Under the pieces are notes generated by a model. The model was not told the DNA's origin, made no database searches, and saw only the letters and a program-made list of their open reading frames with translations. This document shows positions 21,740 through 34,579 of a DNA stretch of 64,000 nt, in pieces. The position numbers were made by a program, and so were the translations under genes. Source of the DNA: Anodontia alba (taxonomy: Eukaryota; Mollusca; Bivalvia; Lucinida; Lucinidae); the NCBI GenBank assembly GCA_964016985.1, contig OZ024829.1, positions 66,429,197 through 66,493,196 on the forward strand, in the 5' to 3' direction. Within the stretch, counting starts at the first letter, position 1, and the number at the start of each line of letters is the position of its first letter.

Positions 21740-24700
21740 ATAAAAAGAACTGAGAGAATAAAGTCTTAACCTCTACTAATACTGGAATAGAGGAGTTGTG
21801 TGCAGGTTCAACTTATAAAGAAATAACCAAAAGTATACTGGCGAGTCAAATAATACTGATTTATTATCTCTGATAACTCTAAACGTAAGGTTCAGAGACA
21901 GATTTACTATTCTTCACGAATTATAGTGAGAATAGAAATAAATGACCACAATAAATATATATATATAACAGATTATAAGAAGTTTAATTACTGGATAAGT
22001 CCTTCGTTGTAACTGAAAGATTATCCAAGGAACTAGGGATAAAATGGCTGCACAGATTTTATAGATAAACATTCAATAATAATTTACACTTGAATATGTA
22101 TAGTCTAAAACACCATCTCAACATGAATTATATTTCCTGAAATACCCAATTTCATGATATATCGAGTTTCAGGGAGAAGGATATACTCTTGAGATCTACG
22201 CGTAACTCATAGAGAGTGAAGAATCCCAGTTGTTACCAACGATCGCAAACACAAGATAAAAAATGTATTTGTTAGAAAATATAGGTTATTATTCATTAAT
22301 TTGAAATCATATAGGTTGAAGATATAATTCGTTCCATCTTTAACCAGATATGCAAAGAATAGACACTCATTATTTCTGTATGCGAGGATAGAAAATGAGT
22401 TCTTTGTGATTGAAACTGTATGGCTGACTTAAACAGTAATGGGAGCTGAATGGATATATCTCCTTGAATTGAACCGTAGGATAGCGTCCATTCTATAAAC
22501 TAAAGGTTTATGATTAGCTTAACTTAACAATCACAATGTCGAAGAATAGTCTCGAGTATTCACGTAAACGTTACATACTAAATACCGATATATTGCTGTA
22601 TAAATTGTTTAAGGTAGATTTAGACCTGCGAAGTAACACGAAAGGTCAATAGTGTTAGTAAGATTTTGACCTAGAACATAGCGTGAAAGGTCAATCTAAT
22701 CATTAAAAACAAGATTAGCCTTATAATTAATTAAGATAGATATATATATATCAGTTATTATATATCATCTCCGATTATATTATCAAATAACTTTAATAGC
22801 TTAAAATGTAAATGCTTAGTGAAAGATCATTTACAGAATGTATAATCGAACAACTTTCGATGTGTTCGAATTCGTATCAGGAATATAGAAGGATCTGATA
22901 GGAAACTTAAGTACGAAGCTTACTACATTGTGAAATTTCATATAAACGAACTCTATATTATATATTGAGATAGTCCATTTTATGATGCCATCGAAACGTT
23001 AGAAATGACTATCATTATCTTAACTTATAAATATCCAACCTCGGATATCAAGATTTATATAGAACAATTATCTTGAAGCAAATGAGATATCAAGATTGTG
23101 TTCATTAACAGAATATATAATCAAACAGTTTTCAGTATTCTCGAAATCATATCACGAAATATAGTTAGATCTGACAAGGAAAAAGTAAGTGTGGAACTTA
23201 CTACGTAGTGAAGTTTAATACAAACTACCTTTATATAATGAATTGAGACAGTTCATTTTAAGACGACATCAAAACGTCTTGAAATGACTATCCTTATATT
23301 TACTAATAAATATCCAGCCTCGGATACTGAGATTTATTTTTATAGGACAATTTATCTTTGGTCAAACGAGATTATCAAGATTGAATTCTATTCAATACTC
23401 GTAACCGGAACTTAGTATTCTTATAGCGAAAAGAACTATTTGTTCTCTTTAACTAATCTAACCATATATGGGGAATGTAAATATATATACCTAATAATAT
23501 ACCATAGGGAAATGAAATATTTTTTATTTCGTCACCGATTTGTAATACAATATCTTTTCCACATTGTCATAACCTTTGACGTACAGAGTTGGACAATGGG
23601 GTGATGAATTTAAATATAATTGTATCTGCTATTTTGAGGAGGGTAAATTATTCGTTACGTTAATTACCCTCCAAGCAATTTTATTTTTTTATGTTTTTTT
23701 TTTTTGTGCTTTCGATCTGTTTAGATCTAAGAAATAACTGACAGTGACGGTTTCTCAACGGTTCCATAGTCAATTTAATAAATAGACAAATTGTATATAT
23801 ATATATATATATATGCAATTAAGGTAATAATAATCAGTCATGTACTGGATGAATTAATGCCTTAACTAAATATCTATTTATTTGTCTATTCAAAGGGTCT
23901 AAACAAACTTTTGATTGACATGGACCCTTGTCATAGGTGTAAATAATAGAGTTAATAGAGCTAGTCGAAGCAAACTATTCCTCAATATATATATATATTA
24001 AAACTTAATACTATAGATAATGTAGACGTTTACTATACGTCGATTAGGTCTAACTATTTATAAGCCATATGGTTTTCAATCATAACCATAGCAATTATGT
24101 TAAATTATTAATCCCAGAGGAAGAATCTTCCGCGTAATAAATTCTATAACTGAGAAATAAATTATCTGGAACATTGCTCTCGTAGCTTAGGTGAGCCAGA
24201 AAAAGTAAGGCAAGGTAAAAGAACGAATCGAATAATTATGCCTTCATATATATAATTTTCTTATTATCAATTTATTTTATTTCAGAGTTCAGACAGGACA
24301 TGACTGACCTAGACTCATTCCAGAATTTATCAATACATAGTATAAAATGGAACAACAGCATAACTGACCGGCCATTTTCCATATTCATAAAGAAAAATGT
24401 ACCTCAACTAGACTTCTATGCTAATCGTTGTAATCTAGTTAGGTTGTTGATTAATTAACTCTTAATTATTATAGGAAAATTTATTAGAGTATCAACTAAA
24501 TATTAATAAATTGATTCCTAATTATTAAAGGATCAGTTATCTAAGTCATTTACATTTATGATACCTTTAAGTTCGTAACATTAAGAGAAAGCAGAGAGGA
24601 TCGGCTACTGTTTACTTATATCTTACTTATTTCCTGGACCGCATGCTGATAAATGTCGTGAGCATGTAGAAACTGAGGAGGAAGAAGAAGAAATAATTAA

Positions 24701-24780
24701 ATTCCGTGTATATTTTTTCTTCTTTGTAAAATACAAAGACCTGACACTAGTACTTGTAACTATTGCTTGGTAGAAGACAC
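21740..24780. other. AT-rich block of about 3 kb, no gene recognised
   Basis: It has several (TA)n runs and a tandem duplication (22820-23385) but no ORF over about 60 codons, no TIRs found by eye and no TE protein. It may be intron or the non-coding part of a large unknown element. Confidence 0.45.
22820..23385 (+). repeat. Two-copy tandem duplication, ~275-bp unit, diverged
   Basis: Both copies run in the same order: TTTACAGAATGTATAATC / TTAACAGAATATATAATC, then ATAGAAGGATCTGA / ATAGTTAGATCTGA, then AAATATCCAACCTCGGAT / AAATATCCAGCCTCGGAT. Each ends near a CAATTATCTT / CAATTTATCTT word. Confidence 0.7.
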
Positions 24781-24784
24781 TAGT

Positions 24785-25030
24785 AATCTGACACAATGAC
24801 CGGACACTAGTACCCGTGAATAATTGACTGGATGACTGGTGACCGGTGACTGGTGATAGATGACTGGTGATTTTATCTGCTGCCTGGATGCCCAGTGACT
24901 GGATGACCAGTGACTGGTAAGGAATGACCGGTGATTTTATCCATGCCTGGATGCCCGGTGACAGGTGCCTGGTGAAGCTGATGAAGAATGGCTGGTGACT
25001 GGTGACCAGTGACCGGTGCCTGGTGGACTT
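24785..25030. repeat. CTGGTGACY minisatellite
   Basis: Imperfect repeats of GACTGGTGACCGGTG and GCCTGGATGCCC fill the segment. The 148-codon minus-strand ORF over it is a by-product. Confidence 0.7.
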
Positions 25031-25084
25031 AGACTTATTTTGGATACTTAAGCATCCATAAGCTGCCACCTAGATGGGTCTTAC

Positions 25085-25210
25085 CCCTGGCAGTATAGCC
25101 ATGTGGGGTGGTGTCTCATCAGTAAAGAATTGTCGTATAACCCATAAGGGTTGACAAACTTTACTAATCAGCTTCTCCACCATAGGAATCTTCAGCCAAC
25201 TCGTAGCTAT
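25085..25210 (-). CDS. Putative internal coding exon, phase 0-0, unknown protein
   Basis: This 126-bp minus-strand exon has a strong acceptor (TTTTATATTTTGCAG) and donor (CCAGGG|GTAAGA). It encodes 42 residues in phase 0-0, including WLKIPMVEKLISKVCQPLWV and DETPPHMAILPG. It is preceded 1.4 kb upstream on the same strand by the phase 0-0 exon at 26621-26827, so the two join in frame. Composition is that of a globular protein and no repeat overlaps it. I do not recognise the family. These two exons are the best evidence for a real gene in the window. Confidence 0.6.
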
Positions 25211-25674
25211 CTGCAAAATATAAAATAGTAGTCCAGTTATTACGAATCGCATCAATAAATAACTTGGAACTGAAAGAACAAGTTAATATTTAGTTTTAAT
25301 ACACGACTTCCCAACCGAACGCACATGAGCACTGTGCGGATTGTTACGAGAGTAGCGAAAAAGCATGACATGAATACGACAGTCAATATAAAACAAAAAA
25401 TCGAAAATGGAAATTTTCAAATAAATAACATGGAAAGTGAAAGGAGTGATAAAGGAACAAAGAAATGCAAGGATAAAGAAAGTTAATAGTGGAAAAAAGA
25501 AATAAATACGAATTTCTTTTACTGGATAACAATCCTTGTTTACTCTCTCTCTTTGTCCACAGAAAAGAAAACTGACACATGATCAATTGAGTCCTCCGTG
25601 AAATCACCTGACCAGTAATTGACACCAAAACCTGACCAACCAAAATAGCTTACCAGTTAACGGTCAATGTTATT

Positions 25675-25777
25675 GCTTAGACAAACAATATTACCTATGT
25701 ACTTTTTCATTGATAAATACAGGTACACATGCAGTTTTCATTGACAAATACAGGTATCACGATATTGTTTGTCTAAG
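25675..25777. repeat. Short inverted repeat with internal direct repeat
   Basis: GCTTAGACAAACAATATT is mirrored by GATATTGTTTGTCTAAG. Inside, CATTGATAAATACAGGTA and CATTGACAAATACAGGTA are direct repeats. Confidence 0.6.
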
Positions 25778-26009
25778 GATTTACGCATGGGCGTGGTTAT
25801 AGCCTTCTGACGGAGGAGTCAATTAAGTGGGAAGAGTTACGTCATACAGGTAACTGCCTAAGGGACCTTCTGGATTAAGACTTTTATTGATGACTGAAAG
25901 GTCGTTTTTCTGTGGAAGGTGTGAAAAACAGAATAGAATAGCACATTATCTATAGGTTAATGTATTGTGCAGTTAAAATTTTGTACACAAGTTCCTGACA
26001 AAATGTCAT

Positions 26010-26068
26010 ACATAAACAGTGCACACCCATATCAGACTGGTCCTGATCAGGGTCTACACTGTTTTCAT
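26010..26068. repeat. Family Z hairpin copy
   Basis: CAGTGCACACCCATATCAGA and the diverged complement GATCAGGGTCTACACTG. Confidence 0.6.
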
Positions 26069-26123
26069 TTAAGAAACAACTGCATAAAAAGCAAAATTTA
26101 AGCTGAATAAAAAACGTGAAAGT

Positions 26124-26474
26124 ATAATACCCTGCTATTATTATGCCGTGGGCAGATAACTGTATCAAAAATTGATGAAAAATTGCCCATTAGCAATCCC
26201 AAACCAGATATTCACAATATCAATACACATACCAAGTTTGGTGAAAATCCACTGACATTAATTCAAGTTATTGTCCAGAAATGAAAATATAGACTTGCTG
26301 CGGGCAGACAACTCTGAAGAAATTTGCTCATAAGCAATTCCAAACCAGACCTCCACAAATTTATCATCCATAAATGAAAATATGAATGGACATACAACAG
26401 ATGGATTGACGGTCAGACATATGGATACCAACCTGAAACCATAATACCCTGCCACTATCATGTGGCGGGGTATA
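26124..26474 (+). mobile_element. Small HINE-like element
   Basis: It starts at TAATACCCTGCTATTATTAT, holds two diverged units (GCGGGCAGACAACTCTG and GTGGGCAGATAACTGTA), a GACGGTCAGACATATGG tract, and ends in a hairpin (ACCCTGCCAC TATCAT GTGGCGGGGT). The architecture is the same as the larger elements. Confidence 0.55.
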
Positions 26475-26620
26475 AAAAGTATGGAATAAAGTGTTAGAAC
26501 ATTTACTGCAATAAAACTACAAGACAAAATCGTCACAACAGCATGTCAAGCCCTCTCCTCACTACCTGCATTCTAAATCTCTGCAAACCTGCTTTCAAAA
26601 AAAGAAGAAAGGAAAATTAC

Positions 26621-26827
26621 CTCTGGATATATTCTTCCCAGCTTTAAAACATGATGTGTCAATGAAGAAGAGCCAATGTTAGTAGCAAGACATCTGCCAG
26701 CTAATGTCAGGGAGAAACTGACCAGTGTTTTAGCACTTTGACCAATTAAGCTTGAACATCTCAGTGGCAACTGTAGAAGGTCACAACAGAACTGGCTGAC
26801 TTCAAACAATGTTGGTATTTTATAAAC
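26621..26827 (-). CDS. Putative internal coding exon, phase 0-0, unknown protein
   Basis: A 207-bp minus-strand exon lies between the acceptor CTAGTATTTTTCAG and the donor CAGAG|GTAATT. It encodes 69 residues without a stop, including SQFCCDLLQLPLRCSSLIGQ and TLAGRCLATNIGSSSL. It is rich in leucine and serine, suggesting helices, but no named domain is seen. The next exon on this strand is 25085-25210, also phase 0-0. Possible 5' neighbours are 38804-38899 (ends in phase 0) and a weak 11-codon segment near 27485-27514. The family is not recognised. Confidence 0.62.
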
Positions 26828-26944
26828 CTGAAAAATACTAGAAATCTGTTGCACTGTATATCCCTAAATATTGGCACATATTAACTCATTACCATAGTTG
26901 TCCTAAAATCTAAACTCCAATTTGCTACTTGCTGAAGTGTCTAA

Positions 26945-27003
26945 AATGACTAGGTGTGACCCTAATCAGATGCTGTCTGTCTGATTGGGTCTACACTGTT
27001 AGT
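26945..27003. repeat. Family Z hairpin copy
   Basis: GGTGTGACCCTAATCAGATG and GTCTGATTGGGTCTACACTG pair with mismatches. Confidence 0.55.
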
Positions 27004-28639
27004 TCAGGCTTGTCTGTCCCAATACTTAAAGACCGACCCCAGCTATCTAAATGATCTATCAGTTATCCCAGAGAAAAATCCATTAATCTGAGTTTTATTG
27101 CTTGTTTCATGATTACTGTTGATTAGCTAGAACATGAGCTAATTTATGTGTTTATACTGGCCAGCTGTAAGGCTGACCAGTTGCTGGTAGTTTTTCTGAG
27201 GCTTATCAGTGCAGTGAAGATTATTCTCTTGCACAATGTTGAAGTATATTACAGGACATATTTGCCATAAAATTGTAATTGATATGAATGGCATGTTGAT
27301 AGTTTGCTTTGAAATCAAATGAGCCTGCTCACAACAAAACAAATAAAACAACATAGGTGCACAGCAAAGACTCAGATCAGCCTGTATATCTGCTCAGTCT
27401 GATCAAGGTCTTTTCTACTAGTATGCTGTTTTAGGTAGCTGAGGACAAATCTTCGTGTGAATGGCAAAGACTTTGTCCATACTTGGTGGATGTCCAGGGT
27501 TATCAGAGTCATCTCTGCATACAGGTATTATTTTCAACCTCTCCTGGACACCTTAGTTTTTCAGGAAATGTATGTCTAGGGCTAATCTTTCTGGTTTACA
27601 TCTGTTTTCGCGTGAAACATTTGATACCTTTTTGTTGGTATCATGGTTGAGGTGTCGGCTGGCAAATTACCATAATTTTCCCAAAGTTTTAGATGCAAAG
27701 GTCCTGGCAAACAGTGCAGACCCAGATCTTAGAGGAGCAGTCTGATCAGGAATTACATTGTTTGCCATTCAGTCTATATCCTTTGGACCCATTACTCCAT
27801 GGTAAGACTTTTTCTGGTGGCCTGTTTTTTTTTTTTTTTTTTTTTTTTGGAAAGGGTGGGGGTGGGTGGAGAGGTGGTCACCAGAACCACACAACAACAG
27901 TCTGATCAGCAAGTCTATGCATGATCTGCGCTATATGCATTCATGGTTATGTCCAGAGACTGAACTCTCCAATGTCATTTTTTTTCTTGTTGCTATAGAG
28001 TTTTTATAAGACTGTGTGCTGCATTATTCTTTCAACAGTACGAAATGAAACACATAAAATCATCCACTAACATCTTTTACTTTTTCATATTTTCAAAACA
28101 AACATATTCTATCTTGCTCATAAAAAAAAAAATTAGTTCCCTGGAGCTGTATCCCAATTTAGCTGCACATAAATAAATAGCCGCATGACAAAAGTAACAA
28201 AATGACCTGTGCACCCAGCAATGACTCCAATCAGCCTGGGCATCTGCCCAACCAGAGTCCTCACAGTCCACATAAAGATAGTTTGGCTGCATTTCAAGTT
28301 CCCTTTGATTTTCTAAAAACCTCAACAATAACACCAGTACTGAAGTTTATTTTGCAACTCAGGCATTGACAGGTAAATTATGGCCAGCAGATCAATAAAT
28401 GAGTCTCAGGGGAGCTGTGCAGACAGGTCAGAGAGTAATTTATCAAGCAAATGGTGTCTGTCTGATATTCTTCCAGGAAGAAGGGGGTCCCTCTTTAAGT
28501 AAATAAGGGATTTAAAAAATGGCATCTTCTAGTTTCTCCAGCCCTATAACATTTGCTGTAGCAACAGGAGAAAAGGGCTCTTATGCCATATGCTGGTAAT
28601 GAAGGCCAAGATTAGCCTTTGCATTTATCAGGCCATTCA
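27004..28639. other. Mostly single-copy intronic or intergenic DNA with Z-like fragments
   Basis: It holds a family Z copy at 27704-27775 and related CAGCCTG..ATCTGC fragments near 27370 and 28230. A poly(T)/G-rich tract lies at 27825-27885. A segment at 27431-27517 is open on both strands with splice-like borders, but strand and frame cannot be settled. No other gene is supported. Confidence 0.45.
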
Positions 28640-30190
28640 CTGACCACTTACACAATCAATGGATAGCATCACTTACAAAATCAATGGATAGCATCGCTTA
28701 CAGAATCAAAGGATAGCTTCACTTACAGAATCAATATGTAGTGTCACTTACAGAATCAATGAATAGCTTGACTTACAGAATCAACCGATAGTGACAGTTA
28801 CAGAATCAAAGGATAGCATCACTTAAAGAATCAACGGATAGCATCACTTACAAACTCAACGGAAAGCTTCACTTACAGAATCAACGGATAGCGTCATTTA
28901 CAGAATCAACAGATAGTGTCACTTAAAGAATCAAGGGATAGTGTCACTTCCAGAATCAATGCAGAGTGTCACTTACAGAATCAATGGTAAGCATCACTTA
29001 CACAATCAATGGATAGCGTCACTTACAGAATCAACAGATAGCATCACTTACAGAATCAATGGATAGTGTCACTTGCAGAATCAATGGTAAGCATCACTTA
29101 CACAATCAATGGATAGCGTCACTTACAGAATCAACAGACAGCATCACTTAGAGAACCAATGGATAGCATTACTTACAGAATCAATGGATAGTGTCACTTA
29201 CATATTCAATGGATAGCATCACACAGAATCAATGGAAAGTATCACTTACAGAATCAATGGAAAGTATCACTTACAGAATCAATGGATAGTGTCACTTACA
29301 GAATCAATGGAAAGTATCACTTACAGAATCAATGGATAGTGTCACTTACAGAATCAATGGATAGCATCACTTACAGAATCAATAGATAGCATCACTTACA
29401 AAAACCAATGGATAGTGTCGCTTACAGAATCAATAGATAGCATCACTTACAGAATCAACAGATAGCATCACTTACTGAACCAATAGATAGCATCACTTAC
29501 AGAATCAATAGATAGCATCACTTACAAAACCAATGGATAGTGTCACTTATAGAATCAATAGAAAGCATCACTTACAGAATCAATGGATAGTGTCACTTAC
29601 AGAATCAACAGATAGCATCACTTACAGAATCAATAGACAGCATCACTTACAGAATCAATGGATAGTGTCACTTACAGAATCAATGGATAGTGTCACTTAC
29701 AGAATCAATGGATAGCATCACTTACAGAATCAACAGATAGCATCACTTACAGAATCAATAGATAGCATCACTTACAGAATCAATAGATAGCATCACTTAC
29801 AAAACCAATGGACAGTGTCACTTACAGAATCAATAGATAGTGTCACTTACAGAATCAATGGATAGCATCACTTATAGAATCAAAGGACAGCATCACTTAG
29901 AGAACCAATGGATAGCATCACTTACAGAATCAATGGATAGCATCCCTTAAGAAATCAATGGATAGCATCACACAGAATCAATGGAAAGCATCACTTACAG
30001 AATCAATGGATAGTGTCACTTACAGAATCAATGGATAGTATCACTTACAGAATCAATGGATAGGGTTACTTACAGAATCAATGGATAAGGTCACTTACAG
30101 AATCAATAGTTAGCATCACTTAAAGAATCAATGAATAGCATCACTTACAGAATCAATGGATAGCATCACTTAAAAAATCAATAAACATAT
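28640..30190. repeat. 25-bp minisatellite, ~60 copies
   Basis: The unit is CACTTACAGAATCAATGGAT plus AGYRT. Because 25 is not a multiple of 3 the open frame cycles through a 25-residue peptide every three units; the ORF there is an artefact. Variant units (GTGTC, CATC, CAACAGA) are interspersed, suggesting local homogenisation. Confidence 0.9.
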
Positions 30191-30295
30191 AAACAGAGTA
30201 AGCATTGATAGTGATTAGACTGCACACATATGTAGGCTGATCTGGGCCTTTGCTATTCACATAATATGACTTAACTTTTAAAACTCTCTGGACTA

Positions 30296-30435
30296 ACTCA
30301 GCAGATGACAAATTAATGATATTTTTCTCATTTTCCCCTGAAAATAGCCTTTGACTTTTCCTCAGGAGTGTCAAAGCCTATTTTCTTGGAAAATTTAGAA
30401 AAATATTACCAACTGATGCCTGTTAAAATTTTGAA
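30296..30435. mobile_element. Hairpin element, family Y
   Basis: It starts CAGCAGATGACA, arms AAAATAGCCTTTGAC and GTCAAAGCCTATTTTC, and ends near ACTGATGCCTGTTAAAATTTT. Confidence 0.7.
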
Positions 30436-30870
30436 CCAGTAAGGTAAAAGTTAAGTCATTACTGAAGAATTCTGTTTTTATTTATATAATGAAGTTTGTA
30501 TTTTCAAAAATAAACCATGTTTGGGATGAAGAAATGCAATGCCGAGAGTAGCGAAAGGACAAACATGCCTAATTTTAAGTGTTTTAGGCTGATATTTGGC
30601 CAAAATGGTTAGATGCAGTTGCCATGGCAGCAGAGATGCAGATCCAATGCCCAATTGTTTGTTTTATGTGACAATTGTTAACAAACACTGTCAGCAAGTT
30701 TGAACAAAAACTGAGACTATGCATGAACAGCCTCTATCATAGACTGCTCCATATTTATAGAGAATTTATATTAACATCTAAACAGAGCCATAAGCTCAAT
30801 GATTCAGGCAGCACCACTCATACCTCTCTCCACTCATCTCTGAACTCATAACTTTTAACCTTTACCACTT
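30436..30870. other. Single-copy stretch, nothing recognised
   Basis: No exon with matching splice sites and no repeat is seen. Confidence 0.4.
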
Positions 30871-30879
30871 CCTGGGCTA

Positions 30880-31070
30880 ATTCAGCAGATGATGAATTGA
30901 TGCTGTCTTTCCTATTTTTCCAAGAAAACAGGATTTGGCATTTTATGCAAATTGTCTCCATTTAGGACAATTAAGAATTTGCATGAAATGTCATAACCTG
31001 TTTTCTGGAGAAAATATGAAAAATATTTCAATATGTCTTCTGCTGAAAATTTTACCCAGCATGCTACGCA
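30880..31070. mobile_element. Hairpin element, family Y, good copy
   Basis: The left arm AAACAGGATTTGGCATTTTA with GCAAATTGTCTCC and the right arm GCATGAAATGTCATAACCTG pair; the outer ends are CAGCAGATGATG and TGTCTTCTGCTGAAAATTTT. The copy ends CCCAGCATGC. Confidence 0.75.
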
Positions 31071-31433
31071 TTAAATATGCTTCACACACACATGACCATA
31101 ACACAAATACATGTAATTAAAAGTTTGTGTTTAATGCCCTTTTTATGTCTGATGTCTAAAAGTCCCTTTAATGTAAATTTGTCATTGTAAATGCCTCATT
31201 TATGTAAGCAAGTGTGTATTTGTAATATCAGTAAGATATCCAAAATGCCAAGACATGTGAAACTGACATCCCATTTTGATACAGTGGGTGTGTCCACATT
31301 GAAAGATGGAAGAGTCTACCTCTGAAACTCAGGGATGAAAGGGTAAATAAGCCATTAATTTGAAAGTCCAAAACAACATAAATGTTAGTAGGACAAAAAA
31401 TAAGGAAATCCTGTACAAGTTTACAAAGACTAA

Positions 31434-33265
31434 CTAGAAAAGGTGTTTTAGAAAAAAACAACAAAAAAACAAACAAATGTCCCCCCCACATCCCCCCCCC
31501 CCCACCCCACAAATGTACACAACACGTCATCTCATCCTGTTCTATATTTGTACCAAGCATCATCAAAATATTTCGAAGGGTATTCGTGTTACAGAGCAGA
31601 GACAAGAAATCAAATTCAAACAAAAGAAGGGGAGATAACTCCAAAAGTAAACAAAGCAAAAGTTGTCATTCTTGTATATCACATGTTGTCTGGTCCTGTT
31701 CTACATTACTATCAAGTATCATCAAAATATTCCAAAGAGTGTTCGACTTACATAGGGGACATGAAATCAATGCATAATGACTACCAAATATAACAAATAT
31801 GAGCTTAACTATACCTAATTTAGTGCCACAGAGGCCTTTCTGTTGTTTAAACTTCATCAGTGTGGCTACACCCCAAAAGTTTGGAAATGAAACGTATGAT
31901 GCGCATGTCTTGGTAAGCAGCAAGACATACAGAAAGCAAAATAAGCCTAAAAAGTGGATTCCGAACCCGCTAAATTACGTACATGTTATTTTGACAAGTC
32001 AGTATTTGTGTTAGAAAATTTTTGAATTTGTACTATAACAAAGATTTAGGTATAAAAATAGTTACTTAATTCAGTACTTAAGTGAGATAACAGCAAAAGT
32101 AAGGTAGGCAGGTTGTCATTTTTGTAAGGAATAAGTCATCTTGTCCTATTCTACATTCCTACCAGGTACCATCAAAATATTCTGAAGGGTATTCCAGTTA
32201 CAGAGCAGACATGATATCTATTTCAAACAAAACAAAGGGAGATAACTCCAAAAGTAAGAAAGCCAGAGTTGTCATTCTTGTATGAACAAGTGGTCTGGTC
32301 CTGTTCTACATTTCTACCAAGTATCATAAAAATATTCCAAAGGGTCTTTGACTTAACAGAGTGGACACGAAATCAATGGATTATCGCTGTCAGACATAAC
32401 AAAAGGAGATAACACCAATGGTAAGAAAGGCAGAGTTGTCATTCTTGTACAGGACATGTCCTCTGGTCCTGTTCTGCATTTCTACCAAGTATCATAAAAA
32501 TATTCCAAAGAGTCTTTGACTTACAGAGCGGACACGAGATCAATGGATAATCAGTGTCAGATATAACAAAGGGAGATAATGCCAAAGTAAGAAAGGCAGT
32601 GTTGTCATTCTTGTATGCGGCACTTCGTCTGTCCTGTTCTACATTTCTATTAAGTATAAAAATATTCCAAAGGGTCTTTGACTTACACAGTGGACACGAA
32701 ATCAATGGATAATCACTGTCAGACATAACAATGGGAAATAACTCCAAAAGTAAGAAAGGCAGTGTTGTCATTCTTGTATGCAACTTGTCGTCTTGTCCTG
32801 TTCTACATTTCTACCAAGTATCATAAAATATTCCAAAGGGTCTTTGACTTACAGATGGGACACGAAATCAATCGATTATCACTGTCAAATATAACAAAGG
32901 GAGATAACGCCGAAAGTAAGAAAGGCAGAGTTGTCATTCTTGTATGTGACATGTCATCTGTCCTGTTCTATATTTCTATAAAGTACCATCGAAATATTCC
33001 AAAGGGTATTTGATTTTCAGAGCAGACAAGAAATCTTTTTCAAATAAAACAAAGGGTGATAACTCCAAAAGTAAGAAAGCCAGAGTTGCCAATCTTGTAT
33101 GCAACATGTCATCTGGTCCTGATCTACATTTCTACCACGTATCATCAAAATATTCCAAAGGGTATTCAAGTTTCAGAGTGGACAAGGTTTAACGCCTACG
33201 CCTACACCAACAGGATCTGTCCCAAAAACAATATGTCCCCCCACTTTGGTAGGGGGGGTACATAA
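31434..33265 (+). mobile_element. HINE-like element with ~170-bp GGGAGATAACTCC units
   Basis: The head is CTAGAAAAGGTGTTTTAG followed by a C-run, then about ten units with TTGTCATTCTTGTATG, CTGTTCTACATTTCTACCAA and CAAAATATTCCAAAGGGT. It ends in a hairpin, TGTCCCCCCAC TTTG GTAGGGGGGGTACA. The unit family and head are shared with the start of the element at 59667. ORFs on both strands are unit readings. Confidence 0.7.
31481..31510 (-). other. C-run, quadruplex potential on the minus strand
   Basis: Runs of 7, 11 and 4 C lie within 30 bases in the element head. Confidence 0.5.
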
Positions 33266-33349
33266 TCAGGCAACAGAAATTAACCAAGAAAGTATAAAGT
33301 AAGGAAGGTTAAAAGTGCAGCTTAAGCTTTACCACTCTCTTTAGTAGGC

Positions 33350-33515
33350 AAATTCAGCAGAGACACACTGGTAATATTTTTCTTATTTTTCCCAGAAAAC
33401 AAGATTTGACATTTTGAGCAAATTGTCTCCATGAAATGTCAAATCCAATTTTCTGGGGAAAATAAGTAAAATTTTCAATATGTCATCTGCTGAAAATTTT
33501 ACCCAGGGTGCTAAG
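33350..33515. mobile_element. Hairpin element, family Y
   Basis: Outer ends TTCAGCAGAGACACA and TGTCATCTGCTGAAAATTTT; arms AAACAAGATTTGACATTTTG and GAAATGTCAAATCCAATTTT. Confidence 0.7.
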
Positions 33516-33519
33516 AGTT

Positions 33520-34570
33520 AAGCATAAAAATGTCTAGACAGACATTAATCATTAGTTCTCATGTAATTGTGAAGATATTGTCAATATAACAACACTATAT
33601 AAAACTACAGGATTATATGACACACAAATAGCCATTCCAAAACCACAATAAACAAAAGGTGAACTTTATGTTTGAAGAAAACTGCACTTGCCTTTCTACT
33701 GTCAATTTATAAGGCGATATGAATAGAAAGCTAAATAACAAGAATCACAAGAAATGCAACATGAGCAAAGGTCTTTATTGCACACACACACTGTGGAGGC
33801 CCAGATCAGCCTGTGCATTCATGTTTATGGGGAATTAATACACCTTCAAGGGATGTAACTCTGTTAAAGTGGTTTTGCCTACCTTCGGAAAAGGGGTCCT
33901 TTTAGAGTAGATCCCTTGTCAGAAGAGACACGTTGAGTAGGAAAGCCAAACGGGAAGTCAAAAAAGTTGCCTCCCTTTTTAAAAACCAGAGGAAAATCTA
34001 CCCTGTATATTCAGTCCCCTTAAAGAATCATTGGATACTGTACAATGCAATGATGAATATTGAACACCTCAACAAGGCAGTGTTAATGATGAATACAGAA
34101 CACCTCAATAAGACAGTGTTAATGATGAATACAGAACACCTCAACAAGACAGTGTGGAATGCAGAGGGTGATTGCATCTTGGCTGAGAGCATATCATAAG
34201 TGTCATAAGATACATTTTTTCACACTACCACTAAGATGATTAATGTCTGGAAAGACACATTTTGTTCAGTGTTTTATTCTAAAAACAAGAAGATAAAATC
34301 TTATCAGTCTTTGTCTTTCATTTGGGTCACAACATGAGGAAAGGGCCTTGATGCCATATAGAAATAGCACAGTCCCTGTCTGAGGAGCCACAGCAGCCAC
34401 ACAGTCCAATCAGGGTCTTCACTATTGAATACTTTCTCTCTTATCCACTGACTCTCTAAGTGAAAGTCCTCATAAAACTACAGAAGTACAGGCTGATTTG
34501 CTGCTTCATTTCCTTATACAATTCTCTTTTTCTTGCTCTTATAATAATGTTTATCATGTGATATGGCTAA
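33520..34570. other. Mostly single-copy stretch with a three-copy 36-bp repeat
   Basis: At 34044-34160 a 36-bp unit (ATGATGAATACAGAACACCT...) is repeated about three times in frame within an 88-codon plus-strand ORF (33933-34199). With no splice or homology support I do not call a gene. Confidence 0.4.
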
Positions 34571-34579
34571 AAAAAAATA

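Noticed and set aside
24623..25069. 148-codon minus-strand ORF rich in Ser and Thr
   Set aside because: It reads through the CTGGTGACY minisatellite; stops are absent because of the repeat.
28077..28334. Minus-strand ORF with a GTGAGG donor as another exon
   Set aside because: The donor lies in a degraded CAGCCTG..ATCTGC repeat and its phase would create a stop with the nearest candidate exon.
28640..30190. Possible CRISPR-like array
   Set aside because: Units are contiguous 25-bp repeats with no unique spacers, in animal DNA.
31228..33265. Numerous 60-143-codon ORFs on both strands
   Set aside because: They are readings of the ~170-bp units and of a C-run; similar peptides recur because the units recur.
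33933..34199. 88-codon ORF with a 12-residue repeat as a gene
   Set aside because: A three-copy 36-bp repeat explains half of it; no splice or promoter support.
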